A stretch of DNA of 64,000 bases from Coriobacteriaceae bacterium (GCA_004557505.1 SFGZ01000011.1:42875-106874); one strand, 5' to 3'. Counted from the first letter of the stretch, positions 25,926-37,029 are shown. Numbers and translations: made by a program. The notes: generated from the sequence alone by a model not told the origin.

Positions 25926-26932
25926 CGGAGCCCCTCCTCAAGGTCGAGCACCTCACCAAGGAGTTCCCGGTGGACTCCAGCGTCTTCTCCCGCGAGAAGC
26001 GCAAGGTATTCGCCGTCAGCGACGTGAGCTTCGAGATCTGCCCCGGCAAGACGCTGGGCCTGGTCGGCGAGTCAGGCTGCGGCAAGTCCACCACGGGCCG
26101 CTGCATCATGCGCCTCATCGAGCCCACCTCTGGCAGGATCACCTTCGACGGCAGGGACGTCATGAAGATGAGCCGCAGGGAGCTCAAGGCCATGCGGCGC
26201 GACATGCAATTCATCTTCCAGGACCCCTATGCGAGCCTCAACCCGCGCATGACCATCGGCGAGATCGTCTCCGAGCCGCTCGTCATCCACAACGTGATGG
26301 CCGACAAGGCCGAGCGCACAAAGTACGTGGCGTCCCTTCTCGACATGGTGGGCTTGAACCCCGAGCACATCAACCGCTACCCGCACGAGTTCTCCGGCGG
26401 CCAGCGCCAGCGCGTGGGCATCGCGCGCGCCTTTGCCTTAAAGCCCAAGCTCATCATCTGCGACGAGCCCGTCTCGGCGCTCGACGTCTCCATCCAGGCC
26501 CAGGTCCTGAACCTCCTCTCCGACCTCCAGCAGGAGTTTGGGACGGCCTACCTCTTCATCGCGCACGACCTCTCGGTGGTCCAGCACGTCTCCGACCACG
26601 TGGCCGTGATGTATCTGGGCAACCTCATGGAGTACGCGGATTGGAAGGAGCTCTACGAGAGGCCCTGCCACCCGTACTCGCAGTCGCTCCTCTCGGCCGT
26701 GCCCGTGCCCGACCCCGACATCCAGCACTCGCGCAAGCGCATCATCCTTGCCGGCGACCCGCCGTCGCCCATCGACCCGCCCTCCGGCTGCCGCTTCCAC
26801 ACGCGCTGCCCGCTCGCCACGGAGAAGTGCTCCAAGGAGCGCCCGGCCTTCCGCGACCTTGGCGGGCAGCACTTCTGCGCCTGTCACTACGGGCAGCCGT
26901 TTCCCATCAAAGATTCATCTATCGAGCTGTAG
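25922..26932 (+). CDS. dppF: Peptide ABC transporter ATP-binding protein, DppF type
   Basis: 336-aa second ATPase of the heterodimer. Walker A GESGCGKST, Q-loop FIFQDPYASLNP, signature SGGQRQRV, Walker B LIICDEPVSALD and H-loop AHDLS, plus the C-terminal CRFHTRCPLATEKC cysteine motif. ATG 25922 overlaps the dppD stop (ATGA); the open frame to 25763 lies inside dppD. Last gene of the first dpp operon. Confidence 0.95.
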   Translation: MTEPLLKVEHLTKEFPVDSSVFSREKRKVFAVSDVSFEICPGKTLGLVGESGCGKSTTGRCIMRLIEPTSGRITFDGRDVMKMSRRELKAMRRDMQFIFQDPYASLNPRMTIGEIVSEPLVIHNVMADKAERTKYVASLLDMVGLNPEHINRYPHEFSGGQRQRVGIARAFALKPKLIICDEPVSALDVSIQAQVLNLLSDLQQEFGTAYLFIAHDLSVVQHVSDHVAVMYLGNLMEYADWKELYERPCHPYSQSLLSAVPVPDPDIQHSRKRIILAGDPPSPIDPPSGCRFHTRCPLATEKCSKERPAFRDLGGQHFCACHYGQPFPIKDSSIEL

Positions 26933-26958
26933 ATAAACATCAACTTTCAATGCTTTTA

Positions 26959-27000
26959 GCCCCGTGTGGCGACCCAAGGTCACTGGCACGGGGCGTTTTG
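26959..27000 (+). terminator. Terminator of the first dpp operon
   Basis: GCCCCGTG (26959-26966) pairs with CACGGGGC (26987-26994), followed by GTTTTG. An 8-bp GC stem with a short T-run, 26 bp after dppF. Confidence 0.75.
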
Positions 27001-27027
27001 GTCGTTTGGTTAGCATACTGTTTTCTA

Positions 27028-27055
27028 TTGTGTAGCCAAGCCGTGGTGCTAGACT
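27028..27055 (+). promoter_or_regulatory. Promoter of the second dpp operon
   Basis: TTGTGT (27028-27033), 16-base spacer, TAGACT (27050-27055), in a short AT-rich stretch just after the terminator of the previous operon. Transcription would begin near 27062. Confidence 0.5.
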
Positions 27056-27065
27056 ACCTCATGTT

Positions 27066-27205
27066 GTGTCGTGCCGCGCTTCGCCCACATGGCGTTGCGT
27101 GGCACGCGACACGTGGGTGGCCGTGTGGCGGAATTCCGTCCCCCCCAGTTGTGCCAGGGGGGGCTGCGCTGCGCATGGCCCGGGCGAGCGGAACCCCCAG
27201 GGGGT
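27066..27205 (+). promoter_or_regulatory. Structured leader of the second dpp operon
   Basis: About 200 bases separate the promoter from the first start codon. Three inverted repeats lie in a row: GTGTCG/CGACAC with an adjoining TGCC/GGCA (27066-27112), CCCCCCC/GGGGGGG (27140-27146 with 27157-27163), and ACCCCC-A-GGGGGT (27193-27205). Bases near 27084-27088 could instead pair with 27113-27117, giving an alternative fold. No known riboswitch class is recognised and no open frame here looks coding. Confidence 0.45.
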
Positions 27206-27266
27206 GTGCGGGAGCTGGATGCCCGCGCCTTCCCTTTGGTTGCGCGAACGGCACAAAGGAGTCTCG

Positions 27267-28259
27267 ATGGCACGATTTCTAGGGTACCTGGCCAAGAGGA
27301 TCGTCAACTACATTGTGATGATCTTCGTCGCGACCTCGCTTACCTACTTTCTCGCGTGCGCCTTCATGAGCCCGCGCTCGAACTACGAGTCGCGCACGCC
27401 CCGGCCCTCCCAGGAGTCCATCGAGGCCTCCCTGGACAAGGCCAACCTCAACGACAAGACGCCAGTCACGGAGCGCTACCAGCGCTGGCTCACCAACGTC
27501 GTGTCCGAGTGGAACTGGGGCCTCTCTCCCGCGGGCGACCTGGTGAACAACGAGGTCTCCAGCCGCATCGGGGCCTCGGTCAGGCTCATGCTCCTCTCCA
27601 CGGTGCTCTCCATCGCCATCGGCGTGAGCCTGGGCGTCTACACGGCGCAACGGCAGTACCAGTGGCAGGACAGGTTCTGGAGTGGCCTGGCCTCGGTCTT
27701 CCTCGTCATCCCCACGGTCGTCCTCGCCATCCTCATCGTGTTCTTTGCCATCGAGATAAACCAGCAGACGGGACAGCGCATCTTCTACGTCACGGGCCTC
27801 TCCAGCTATGGCGGGGGCAACCCCCTCATCGCGTTCGTCGACTTCCTACAGCACATCCTTCTGCCCACGATCGTCCTCACCATCATCAGCTCCGTGGGCT
27901 ACCACCTCAACCAGCGCACCTACCTTCTGGACGAGATGCACGCGGACTACGTGCGCACGGCACGCTCCAAGGGCCTCACCAAGAAGCAGGCGATCCGCAA
28001 GCACGCCCTGCGCGCCAGCCTCATTCCCACCTCGGTCAACGTCGCGTTCTCCATCGCGAGCATCTTCACCGGCGCCGTCATGACCGAGAAGATCTTCGCC
28101 ATCCACGGCCTTGGCGAGTACTTCATCAACTGCATCAATAACAACAACATCAACGGTGCCGTCGCAGTCGCCGCCTTCTCGGGCGCCTGCACGCTCGTGG
28201 GAGCCCTCCTCGCGGACCTGTTCGCCGCGGCCCTGGACCCCCGCATCAAGATGAGCTAG
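27267..28259 (+). CDS. Peptide ABC transporter permease, DppB type (second system)
   Basis: 330-aa permease, YLAKRIVNYIVMIFVATSLTYFLACAFMSPRSNYE at the N-terminus, about six membrane segments and the EAA loop DYVRTARSKGLTKKQAIRKHALRASLIP. AAAGGAG precedes ATG 27267; the frame extends upstream through the structured leader but has no start signal there. Only distantly similar to the DppB at 22788, so this is an independent system and not a recent duplicate. Confidence 0.9.
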   Translation: MARFLGYLAKRIVNYIVMIFVATSLTYFLACAFMSPRSNYESRTPRPSQESIEASLDKANLNDKTPVTERYQRWLTNVVSEWNWGLSPAGDLVNNEVSSRIGASVRLMLLSTVLSIAIGVSLGVYTAQRQYQWQDRFWSGLASVFLVIPTVVLAILIVFFAIEINQQTGQRIFYVTGLSSYGGGNPLIAFVDFLQHILLPTIVLTIISSVGYHLNQRTYLLDEMHADYVRTARSKGLTKKQAIRKHALRASLIPTSVNVAFSIASIFTGAVMTEKIFAIHGLGEYFINCINNNNINGAVAVAAFSGACTLVGALLADLFAAALDPRIKMS

Positions 28260-28267
28260 GAGAGGCA

Positions 28268-29296
28268 ATGGAAGAGCAGAACAACAGGGACGCGCAGCTC
28301 ACCAACGCCCAGCTCGAGCTCCAGGCCGACGCGGCCGGTCCCGGCGAGGTCAAGCGCATCAGCTACGCGGGCCTCATCGCGCGCAGGTTCTTCAGGCAGA
28401 GGAGCGCCGTGGTGGGCCTCACCATCCTGGCCCTCCTGGTGCTCCTCGCCATCTTTGGGCCCATCATCTGCAAGTACGACTACACCGTGCCGGACTTCGC
28501 GTCCATCAACGCTGCGCCCAACGCGCGCCACTGGTTTGGCACCGACGGCGGCGGCTTCGACCTCTTCGCCTGCGTGGTACACGGCTTGGGCCGCTCGCTG
28601 GTGATCGGCCTCACCTACGCCATCCTCACGACCGTCATCTCGGCCGTCGTGGGCACGGCCATCGCCTATGCGCGCGGATGGGGCGAGAAGGTTGGCATGT
28701 GGCTTCTCGACATGCTGCTCGTCATCCCGAGCTTCCTTTTGGTGGCCATGGTCGTGCGCGCCGCCTCCGGCACCCAGGGCTGGATCATGCTCATCCTGGG
28801 CCTCACGGCCTTTGGCTGGATTGGCTACGCGAGGACGCTGCGCACCATAGCCCTCTCCCTGCGCGAGCGCGACTACGTGCGCGCCGCCAAGTACATGGGC
28901 GTCCCCTCGATCAAGATCATCGTGCGCCACCTGATACCCAACCTGGGCTCGATCCTCGTCATCGACACGGTTCTCGGCGTCATCGGCGGCATCAACTCCG
29001 AGACGGCCTACAGCTTCCTGGGCCTTGGCATCAAGGCGCCCGACACCTCGCTGGGCTACATCCTCTCCCAGGGTTCCTCGGCCATGCTCTCCTCGCCGTG
29101 GATCGTCCTCATCCCCTCGGTCGTCCTCATCATCCTGTGCGTGAGCATGCAGCTCATCGGCGACGGGCTGAGGGACGCCTTCGACCCCTACTCCCGCGCC
29201 GCGGGCGAGGTGGCCGACGAGGAGTCGGAGAGGGACGAGGCTGAGAAGTCCGCCGCGGCCGCCGCTGGCGCCGCGGGCGGATCCGACCACGAGTAG
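28268..29296 (+). CDS. Peptide ABC transporter permease, DppC type (second system)
   Basis: 342-aa permease. A hydrophilic N-terminus of about 35 residues is followed by FFRQRSAVVGLTILALLVLLAIFGPI, the HWFGTDGGGFDLFACVVHGLGRSL periplasmic motif and the EAA loop DYVRAAKYMGVPSIKIIVRHLIPN. The C-terminal 40 residues are acidic and Ala-rich (VADEESERDEAEKSAAAAAG), an unusual tail for DppC. AGGAGAGG precedes the start, 8 bp after the previous gene. Confidence 0.9.
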   Translation: MEEQNNRDAQLTNAQLELQADAAGPGEVKRISYAGLIARRFFRQRSAVVGLTILALLVLLAIFGPIICKYDYTVPDFASINAAPNARHWFGTDGGGFDLFACVVHGLGRSLVIGLTYAILTTVISAVVGTAIAYARGWGEKVGMWLLDMLLVIPSFLLVAMVVRAASGTQGWIMLILGLTAFGWIGYARTLRTIALSLRERDYVRAAKYMGVPSIKIIVRHLIPNLGSILVIDTVLGVIGGINSETAYSFLGLGIKAPDTSLGYILSQGSSAMLSSPWIVLIPSVVLIILCVSMQLIGDGLRDAFDPYSRAAGEVADEESERDEAEKSAAAAAGAAGGSDHE

Positions 29297-29310
29297 ACGG
29301 GGACGCACGC

Positions 29311-31335
<2,025 letters not shown>

Positions 31336-31561
31336 CGACGGCGCGAGGGCGGCCCGGCCGCTGCCGGCGCGAAAGGCCGCGGGTCCGGAGGCCCGGGCCC
31401 ACCCCGGCGCGGACGGCGCCTGGCGTTTGCGGCGCGCCGGTCGCAAGGGGGCCCGGATGCCCTCCACGCCAATTGCGATTTCATTAACTGCGGCTCGTCT
31501 GATACCATCCTTAATGGTTCATAACGAACCGGCATTATCCGAGAGAACGGGAGAAAAAAAC
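31336..31561 (+). promoter_or_regulatory. Spacer before the third binding protein gene
   Basis: 226 bp. The first 120 bases are extremely GC-rich with several self-complementary runs. The last 100 turn AT-rich and hold a small inverted repeat GGTTC-ATAAC-GAACC (31516-31530) about 30 bp before the start, a candidate operator. No clean promoter pair is visible, so the lipoprotein may be read from the operon or from a weak internal promoter. Confidence 0.35.
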
Positions 31562-33367
31562 ATGTCTGTTTCCAACCTTTCGCGCCGTGCCTTCCTGGGC
31601 ATGGGCGGCAGCGCCGTCGCGCTCGCCGGGCTGGGCCTCGCGGCCTGCGGCTCCGACGCCTCGTCCAGCTCCGGTGCCAACGGCACCGGCTCCGCCAACG
31701 GCACCGACGCCACCGGCGTCGAGCCCCAGAACGGCTCGCCTGCCACCACCCCCCTTGACCAGCTGCCGCTGCCCGAGAAGGGCAAGGCCTACAACAACCC
31801 GCAGGATCGTGACAACATCAAGGACGGCGGCGAGCTCACCATCCCGTCCGGTGAGATCGGCCCCAACTGGAACCTCCTCTCCGTCGAGGGCAACACCGTC
31901 GAGATGAAGAACCTCTGGATGCTCTACATGCCGCAGGACGTCTTCATCTGCGACGAGGTTGGCTCCAAGTGGGATCCCAACCCCGACTTCATCACCAACG
32001 TCAGCATCACGGAGAACGGCGGATCGCAGACCATCACGTTCGACCTCAACCGTGACGCCAAGTTCAACGACGGCACGCCCATCGACTGGCGCGCGTACAA
32101 CGCCCTGTGGACCGTCATGAACGGCACCAACCCCGAGTTCACCCCCGCCGCCACCGACGGGTACGACCGCATCTCGTCGGTCGAGCGCGGCGACAACGAC
32201 TTCCAGGTCGTCATCACCACCTCGAGCCTCGTCTATCCTCCCGAGGCCCTCTTCACGCAGGTCCTCCACCCCAGCGCCGCCGATCCCACGGTCTTCAACA
32301 CCGGCTGGAACATCGAGCCGCACGCCGAGTGGGGATACGGCCCGTTCGTGCCCACCACCGTCTCCGAGACCGAGGCCGTCTTCGAGCCCAACCCCAGCTG
32401 GTGGGGTGACGCTCCCAAGCTCGAGAAGATCACGGTCAAGCAGATGGACTCCCAGGCGCTCTTCAACGCCTTCCGCAACGGCGAGATAGACACCACCGGT
32501 GTCCCCGCGTCCGGCTCGCAGGAGATGCTCTCCAACTTCAACACGATGGAGGACGCCGAGATCCGTCGCGCCAACTCCACCAGCGTTGTCTGCATCGAGG
32601 TCAACACCACCCGTGACGCCCTGACCGACATCGAGGTCCGCAAGGCCTTCATGCAGTGCCTCGACCTCCCCACCATCCGCTCCGTCGTCTTCAACGGCGT
32701 GAACTGGGAGGAGGACGACGCCGGCTCGCTCATGTATCCGTCCTGGGCGGACGGCTACGAGGACAACCGTCCCGATGACGTCAAGAGCCTCAAGAGCGCC
32801 GAGGAGCGCACCGCCGCCGCCAAGAAGACGCTCGAGGCCGCGGGATACACCCTGAACGGCGACTACTACGAGAAGGACGGCAAGCAGGCGGCCTTCACCT
32901 TCACCACCTTCGGCGACTCCAACATGGTCAAGAACCGCGCCGCCGCCGTCATCCAGCTGGCCAAGAGCGCGGGAATGAACGTCGAGCAGGACGCCAAGCC
33001 CTCCTCGGAGTTCTCCAAGACGCTCGCGAGCGGCGAGTGGGACACCGTGCTCTTTGGCTGGAACGGCAACGCGACCTCCTTCTGGAACACCCCGCAGATC
33101 TACGGTTCCGACTCCGACTCCAACTTCACGCATGCCGGAAGCGCCGAGCTTGACGAGAAGCTCGCGGTGCCCATCACGAAGGCGACGCACGCCGAGCAGA
33201 TGGAGGCCCTGAACAAGGCCGAGAAGGAGGCCCTCGCCTCGTATGCCTTCATCCCCCTGTACGTCGGCCCCGGCGTCGTGGTGGTCAAGAAGGGCCTGGC
33301 CAACGTCGGCCCCGCCCTCTACCACACCGATTCCGTCCGTCCCGAGGACATGGGCTGGCAGAAGTAG
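31562..33367 (+). CDS. Peptide ABC transporter substrate-binding lipoprotein (SBP family 5), copy 3
   Basis: 601-aa binding protein of the second peptide system. N-terminus: SRRAFLGMGG, hydrophobic segment, lipobox LAAC, then a Ser/Gly/Asn/Thr-rich linker of about 45 residues. Mature part has SBP-5 features (NGGSQTITFDLNRDAKFNDGTPIDW, GYGPFVPTTVSETE). GGGAG precedes ATG 31562. Distinct from copies 1 and 2, which resemble one another. Placed after the ATPase gene, the reverse of the first operon, and closed by a strong terminator. Confidence 0.93.
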   Translation: MSVSNLSRRAFLGMGGSAVALAGLGLAACGSDASSSSGANGTGSANGTDATGVEPQNGSPATTPLDQLPLPEKGKAYNNPQDRDNIKDGGELTIPSGEIGPNWNLLSVEGNTVEMKNLWMLYMPQDVFICDEVGSKWDPNPDFITNVSITENGGSQTITFDLNRDAKFNDGTPIDWRAYNALWTVMNGTNPEFTPAATDGYDRISSVERGDNDFQVVITTSSLVYPPEALFTQVLHPSAADPTVFNTGWNIEPHAEWGYGPFVPTTVSETEAVFEPNPSWWGDAPKLEKITVKQMDSQALFNAFRNGEIDTTGVPASGSQEMLSNFNTMEDAEIRRANSTSVVCIEVNTTRDALTDIEVRKAFMQCLDLPTIRSVVFNGVNWEEDDAGSLMYPSWADGYEDNRPDDVKSLKSAEERTAAAKKTLEAAGYTLNGDYYEKDGKQAAFTFTTFGDSNMVKNRAAAVIQLAKSAGMNVEQDAKPSSEFSKTLASGEWDTVLFGWNGNATSFWNTPQIYGSDSDSNFTHAGSAELDEKLAVPITKATHAEQMEALNKAEKEALASYAFIPLYVGPGVVVVKKGLANVGPALYHTDSVRPEDMGWQK

Positions 33368-33374
33368 GGAAGTG

Positions 33375-33401
33375 CCTTCCGGCGGCGGTGCCGCCGGAAG
33401 G
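33375..33401 (+). terminator. Terminator after binding protein copy 3
   Basis: CCTTCCGGCGGC / GCCGCCGGAAGG, perfect 12-bp stem with a GGT loop, 7 bp after the stop; followed by ACGATTTCC. Confidence 0.7.
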
Positions 33402-33475
33402 ACGATTTCCGCGTGGTGCCCGGCTGGTTTTTCCGCCGAGGTTCGCGGCCGGCGAGAAAAACTTGCGATTCGCGC

Positions 33476-33503
33476 TTGCCGCCGCGCGGGCGTGTGATAA
33501 GAT
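33476..33503 (+). promoter_or_regulatory. tRNA-Leu promoter
   Basis: TTGCCG (33476-33481), 16-base spacer, TAAGAT (33498-33503); the tRNA begins 22 bp further on. Confidence 0.55.
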
Positions 33504-33525
33504 ACTCCTCGCGTTTAAAGCGCTT

Positions 33526-33616
33526 GTCGGAGTGGCGGAATTGGCAGACGCGCTAGCTTGAGGTGCTAGTGACTGACTAAAAGGTCGTGCGGGTTCAAGT
33601 CCCGCCTCCGACACCA
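33526..33616 (+). tRNA. tRNA-Leu (GAG)
   Basis: 91 nt with encoded CCA. Acceptor GTCGGAG pairs with CTCCGAC; anticodon stem CTAGC/GCTAG encloses loop TTGAGGT, anticodon GAG, reading CUC/CUU. A long variable arm (class II) and the T-arm GCGGGTTCAAGTCCCGC are clear. Confidence 0.97.
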
Positions 33617-33739
33617 CGAGCGTTCGCGGACAGTTCCGGCACCCGGCGGCCCCGGGCCTCCCCTCGACCGCGCGCTCGCGGCCGACCCCAACGTGGGGTA
33701 CGCTTACACCTGTCCCAGGCGTCGGGGGAAGGGCGGCAC

Positions 33740-35959
33740 GTGGCAAAGAACGCACTCAGCAAACGGCGCGTGGAGGGCGTCGGCGAGGGGAGCCTCGCCG
33801 CAACCTTCGCGCGGCTCCTACAGCTCTCCTCCGAGGCCGTGGTGGCCTTCGACGGGGCGGGCAGGGTCCTTCTCGCCAACGACCAGGCGTCATCGCTGCT
33901 GCCACACGGGGAGGGCGGGGGCATGGTCGGCGCCGACGTGCGCGCCCTCTTCCCGCCCGCCGGGCGCTTTGACCCAGAGGCGCCCTTCTCGACGGGCGCG
34001 CTGCCGTTTCCCGTCGACGGCACACCCGCCGTTGTGGCCATGGCCTCGCTTACGGGCACGCCCATGCGCCTGCGGGTCCGCTGCGACCGCGTGCAGGCGG
34101 CGGGCGAGACGTACGTGGCGGTCGCGCTCCCGGCCGAGAGCGCGAGCCTCGAGGAGCGCCAGGGCGAGAGGGACCTCGACGACCTGCGCCGGGCGAACAA
34201 GCGCCTGGCGGGCGCCCTGCGCATTGTCCTCGACACGCTGGACTCGTCTGACGTCGAGACGCTCTTCTCGCGCGTGCTCGAGGAGATCACGCAGACCATG
34301 GACGCGGACGCCACGATCGTCTACCTGGCGGAGTCCGATGGCTTTCACCTGCGCGGCATCTCGAAGTCGCTCGAGGGCACCCACGTCCCGCACTTCATGG
34401 CGTACGGAGAGTCGGTCGAGGCGCTCGCCACACGCGCCGGCCACGCCCTGCGCCTGCGCGTGAAGCCCCCGCAGTCCCAGGCGCTGCGCCAGGGGAAGAT
34501 CCGCGTGAGCGAGGTCGTGAACGAGGAGACCCGCGAGATCCTGCGCATCAGCAGGAGTCTTTTGCCGCCCTTCGCGAGCTTCTTCGCCGTGCCGGTGTGG
34601 TTTGGCGGCCATGTGATATCAATCATCGAGGTGGGATGGTCTCGCCCGCGCCCTCTGGGCGTGGATGACGCGCGCCTCCTCGACTCCGTCGCGCACTACC
34701 TCTCGGTGCAGCTTATGGGGGCCTTCTCGACCATGCGCCAGCAACGCGCGGAACGCCTCGCCCAGCGCGGCTCCGAGCTGCGCGAAGAGCTCCTGGATGC
34801 CTCCGGGGGTGACGATGGCCCCGCCTCCCGCTCCGCGCGGGCCTTCGTTCAGGCGGCCGAGGAGCTCGATGCCGTGTACGTGCGGCTCGAGGAGAACGTC
34901 CACCAGGGCGTCCTGGTGGCGGAGCTGCCCGTTGCGGGCATGTGCGCCGTGCCCATCGACCTTGACGCTGCGGAGGATGGCCACGTGGAGGACGGCGTGG
35001 CCGTGGTGCCGGTGCTCTCTGGCACGGACGTCTTCGCGGCCCTGCGCGACCTGGGCGAGCCCTGCGTGGGGGCCCTCGTGGACGTGGGGAGGCTTGCGGG
35101 CGAGAGGCGCTGCTGCCTCGTGCTGCGCCCCGACGGTGCCGAGCCCCTCGATGCCGGCGAGCTGGCGTTTCTCGCTACGCTCGCGCGTGACGTGCGTGAC
35201 ATCTTCTTGGGCGAGGAGAGGCGCGAGAAGGACAAGCGCATCTCCCAGGCGCTCCAGACGGGCATGCGCAACGTGCTGCAGCGCGTGGACGGCCTCACGG
35301 CCCGGGGCATCTACTCCTCCGCCACCGAGTCCGCCTTCGTGGGCGGTGACTTCTACGACCTCATCCGCCTGCCGGGGCGGCGCGCCTGCGTGATCATGGG
35401 TGACGTCTCGGGCAAGGGCGTCGAGGCCGCCTCGGTCTCGGCCGCCGTCAAGACGGCGCTGGGCGCATACTCGTGGGAGGGGCTCGCGCCGGCACGCATG
35501 GTGCGCTCGCTCAACGAGTTCCTCCTCGGCTTCTCGCGCATCGAGACCTTCGCGACGCTCTTCGTGGGCATCGTGGACCTTGCGGCGGCAACGCTCACGT
35601 ACTGCTCGGCGGGCCACCCACCCTCGGTGCTCGTGCGTGCCTCGACGCGCCAGATAGACCTGCTCGACGTGCAGTCTGGCGTCGTGGGGGCCTTCCACGA
35701 CATGGAGTACCGCGACGGCGTGGCTGCGCTTTCCGAGGGGGACATCCTCTTCCTCTACACTGACGGCACCACCGAGGCGCGCTCGCCCTCGGGCGCGTTC
35801 TTTGGCGACGACGGCCTGCGCGACATGGTGTCCGTCGAGACCGCGGGGGACTTCGACGGGCTTCTCGACCGCTGCCTGGCGTGTCTGGACGACTTCACGG
35901 GCCGCAACCTCAACGATGACGTCTCGATGGTCGCGGTGCGCTTCGACGAGCTGGGATAG
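33740..35959 (+). CDS. PAS/GAF-domain serine phosphatase (RsbU/SpoIIE-type PP2C)
   Basis: 739-aa cytoplasmic signalling protein. A PAS-like region (about residues 20-130, SSEAVVAFDGAGRVLLAND) is followed by a helical stretch, a GAF-like domain (about 170-330), a second less clear sensor region (about 370-500) and a C-terminal SpoIIE phosphatase (about 510-738: FVGGDFYDLI, MGDVSGKGVEAASV, CSAGHPPSVL, LYTDGTTEARS, NLNDDVSMVAV). The start is GTG 33740 after GGGGGAAGGG; the frame to 33587 overlaps the tRNA and is not real. It would dephosphorylate an anti-anti-sigma-type protein, most likely the STAS protein encoded next. Confidence 0.9.
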   Translation: MAKNALSKRRVEGVGEGSLAATFARLLQLSSEAVVAFDGAGRVLLANDQASSLLPHGEGGGMVGADVRALFPPAGRFDPEAPFSTGALPFPVDGTPAVVAMASLTGTPMRLRVRCDRVQAAGETYVAVALPAESASLEERQGERDLDDLRRANKRLAGALRIVLDTLDSSDVETLFSRVLEEITQTMDADATIVYLAESDGFHLRGISKSLEGTHVPHFMAYGESVEALATRAGHALRLRVKPPQSQALRQGKIRVSEVVNEETREILRISRSLLPPFASFFAVPVWFGGHVISIIEVGWSRPRPLGVDDARLLDSVAHYLSVQLMGAFSTMRQQRAERLAQRGSELREELLDASGGDDGPASRSARAFVQAAEELDAVYVRLEENVHQGVLVAELPVAGMCAVPIDLDAAEDGHVEDGVAVVPVLSGTDVFAALRDLGEPCVGALVDVGRLAGERRCCLVLRPDGAEPLDAGELAFLATLARDVRDIFLGEERREKDKRISQALQTGMRNVLQRVDGLTARGIYSSATESAFVGGDFYDLIRLPGRRACVIMGDVSGKGVEAASVSAAVKTALGAYSWEGLAPARMVRSLNEFLLGFSRIETFATLFVGIVDLAAATLTYCSAGHPPSVLVRASTRQIDLLDVQSGVVGAFHDMEYRDGVAALSEGDILFLYTDGTTEARSPSGAFFGDDGLRDMVSVETAGDFDGLLDRCLACLDDFTGRNLNDDVSMVAVRFDELG

Positions 35960-36086
35960 GGACGTGCCCGCCTGGGGCGCCGCCAACGCCCGCGCCCTCG
36001 ACGAGCTGGGGCAGGGCTTGTCCGCCGCCAGGTCGCCCGCGCACTTTCTCGGCATACCCCCGCGTGGTTGTGGGAAGCATTCTCGT

Positions 36087-36875
36087 ATGGAGAGGATGCC
36101 TGACATAGCCGTCGTGAACGTCGCGGGAGACCTGGACGTGACGAGCGTGGGCGCGCTGAGAAGGACCATCGACGCGCTCATCGCCGACGGCTGCCGCCGC
36201 ATCGTGCTCAACATGGACGGCGCGTCCTATGCGGACTCCACCGGGCTGGGGCTGGTGCTCTCGGAGCTCAGGCGCATGAGGTCCTTGGGCGGGCTGCTCT
36301 CGCTCACCAACGTGCGGCCGCGCGTATACATGTGCCTGGCGCTCATGCGCATCGTTGACTACATGCCCGTCTCGCGCGCCGGGAGCAGGCGCGCCGTCTC
36401 AGAGCTGGACCTCTCGGCTTTGCCGCTGTGGCGCACGACCTTTCCCGTGGACGCCACCCTCCTGGCCGAGGCCCGCGACCACGTGGGCGAGCTCATGCGC
36501 GGCATGCCCTTCTCCGAGGACGAGGTCTTCGACATGACGCTTGCGTGCGGGGAGGCCCTGGGCAACGCGGTCGACCACACGTGCGCCATGGGCGTGCTGG
36601 CAACCGTCACGGCATACGACGACCGCATCGAGGTCGACGTGACGGACTGCGGCGAGGGCTTCGAGCTTGGCGCCGACGAGGAGCCGCCCGAGACGGGCCC
36701 CGGTGCCGAGCGCGGCCGGGGGATTCGCCTCATGCGCCTGCTCACCGACGCCGTCTCGATCAAGCGGAAGCCCTCTGGGAAGGGGACCGTGGTGCGACTG
36801 GTGAAGCTGGTGCCGGCCTGTGGAAGGATCGGCGTCGCCGGCGGCTCGGCGGCCGTTCGCCGAGAGACGCCCTGA
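36087..36875 (+). CDS. Fused STAS - HATPase protein (anti-anti-sigma plus anti-sigma kinase type)
   Basis: 262 aa. Residues about 5-105 form a STAS domain with the phosphorylatable serine in YADSTGLGLVLSELRR; residues about 115-245 form an RsbW-like histidine-kinase ATPase domain with N-box EALGNAVDHTC, G1 box DCGEGF and GRGIRLM. In most bacteria these two activities are separate proteins that bind each other. ATG 36087 has GGGAAG upstream; ATG 36099 is an alternative. The C-terminal 20 residues are low-complexity. It follows the PP2C gene by 127 bp, giving phosphatase, STAS and kinase in two genes. No sigma factor gene is adjacent. Confidence 0.85.
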   Translation: MERMPDIAVVNVAGDLDVTSVGALRRTIDALIADGCRRIVLNMDGASYADSTGLGLVLSELRRMRSLGGLLSLTNVRPRVYMCLALMRIVDYMPVSRAGSRRAVSELDLSALPLWRTTFPVDATLLAEARDHVGELMRGMPFSEDEVFDMTLACGEALGNAVDHTCAMGVLATVTAYDDRIEVDVTDCGEGFELGADEEPPETGPGAERGRGIRLMRLLTDAVSIKRKPSGKGTVVRLVKLVPACGRIGVAGGSAAVRRETP

Positions 36876-36879
36876 CATC

Positions 36880-36907
36880 AAAAAAGGCACCCGCTCTCAC
36901 GGGTGCC
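36880..36907 (-). terminator. Terminator of the tRNA-Gly/tRNA-Cys unit
   Basis: Read on the minus strand: GGCACCCG, 6-base loop, CGGGTGCC, then six T. Lies 10 bases past the tRNA-Cys 3' end. It may also stop the convergent STAS-HATPase transcript. Confidence 0.85.
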
Positions 36908-36917
36908 CGATCTCGTC

Positions 36918-36991
36918 TGGAGGCGAAGCCCGGATTCGAACCGGGGGTAAGGGCTTTGCAGGCCCGTGCCTTACCGCTTGGCCACTTCGCC
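36918..36991 (-). tRNA. tRNA-Cys (GCA)
   Basis: 74 nt including encoded CCA. Acceptor GGCGAAG/CTTCGCC, anticodon loop CTGCAAA (anticodon GCA), T-arm CCCGGTTCGAATCCGGG with one offset. Transcribed after tRNA-Gly on the same strand. Confidence 0.95.
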
Positions 36992-37029
36992 ATATGAAAA
37001 AAGCCGATTTGCACCGGCCGGGAAATGCA

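Noticed and set aside
33587..33739. N-terminal extension of the PP2C phosphatase back to 33587
   Set aside because: It would start inside tRNA-Leu, and the added residues are Arg/Pro-rich without domain content; GTG 33740 has a good ribosome site.
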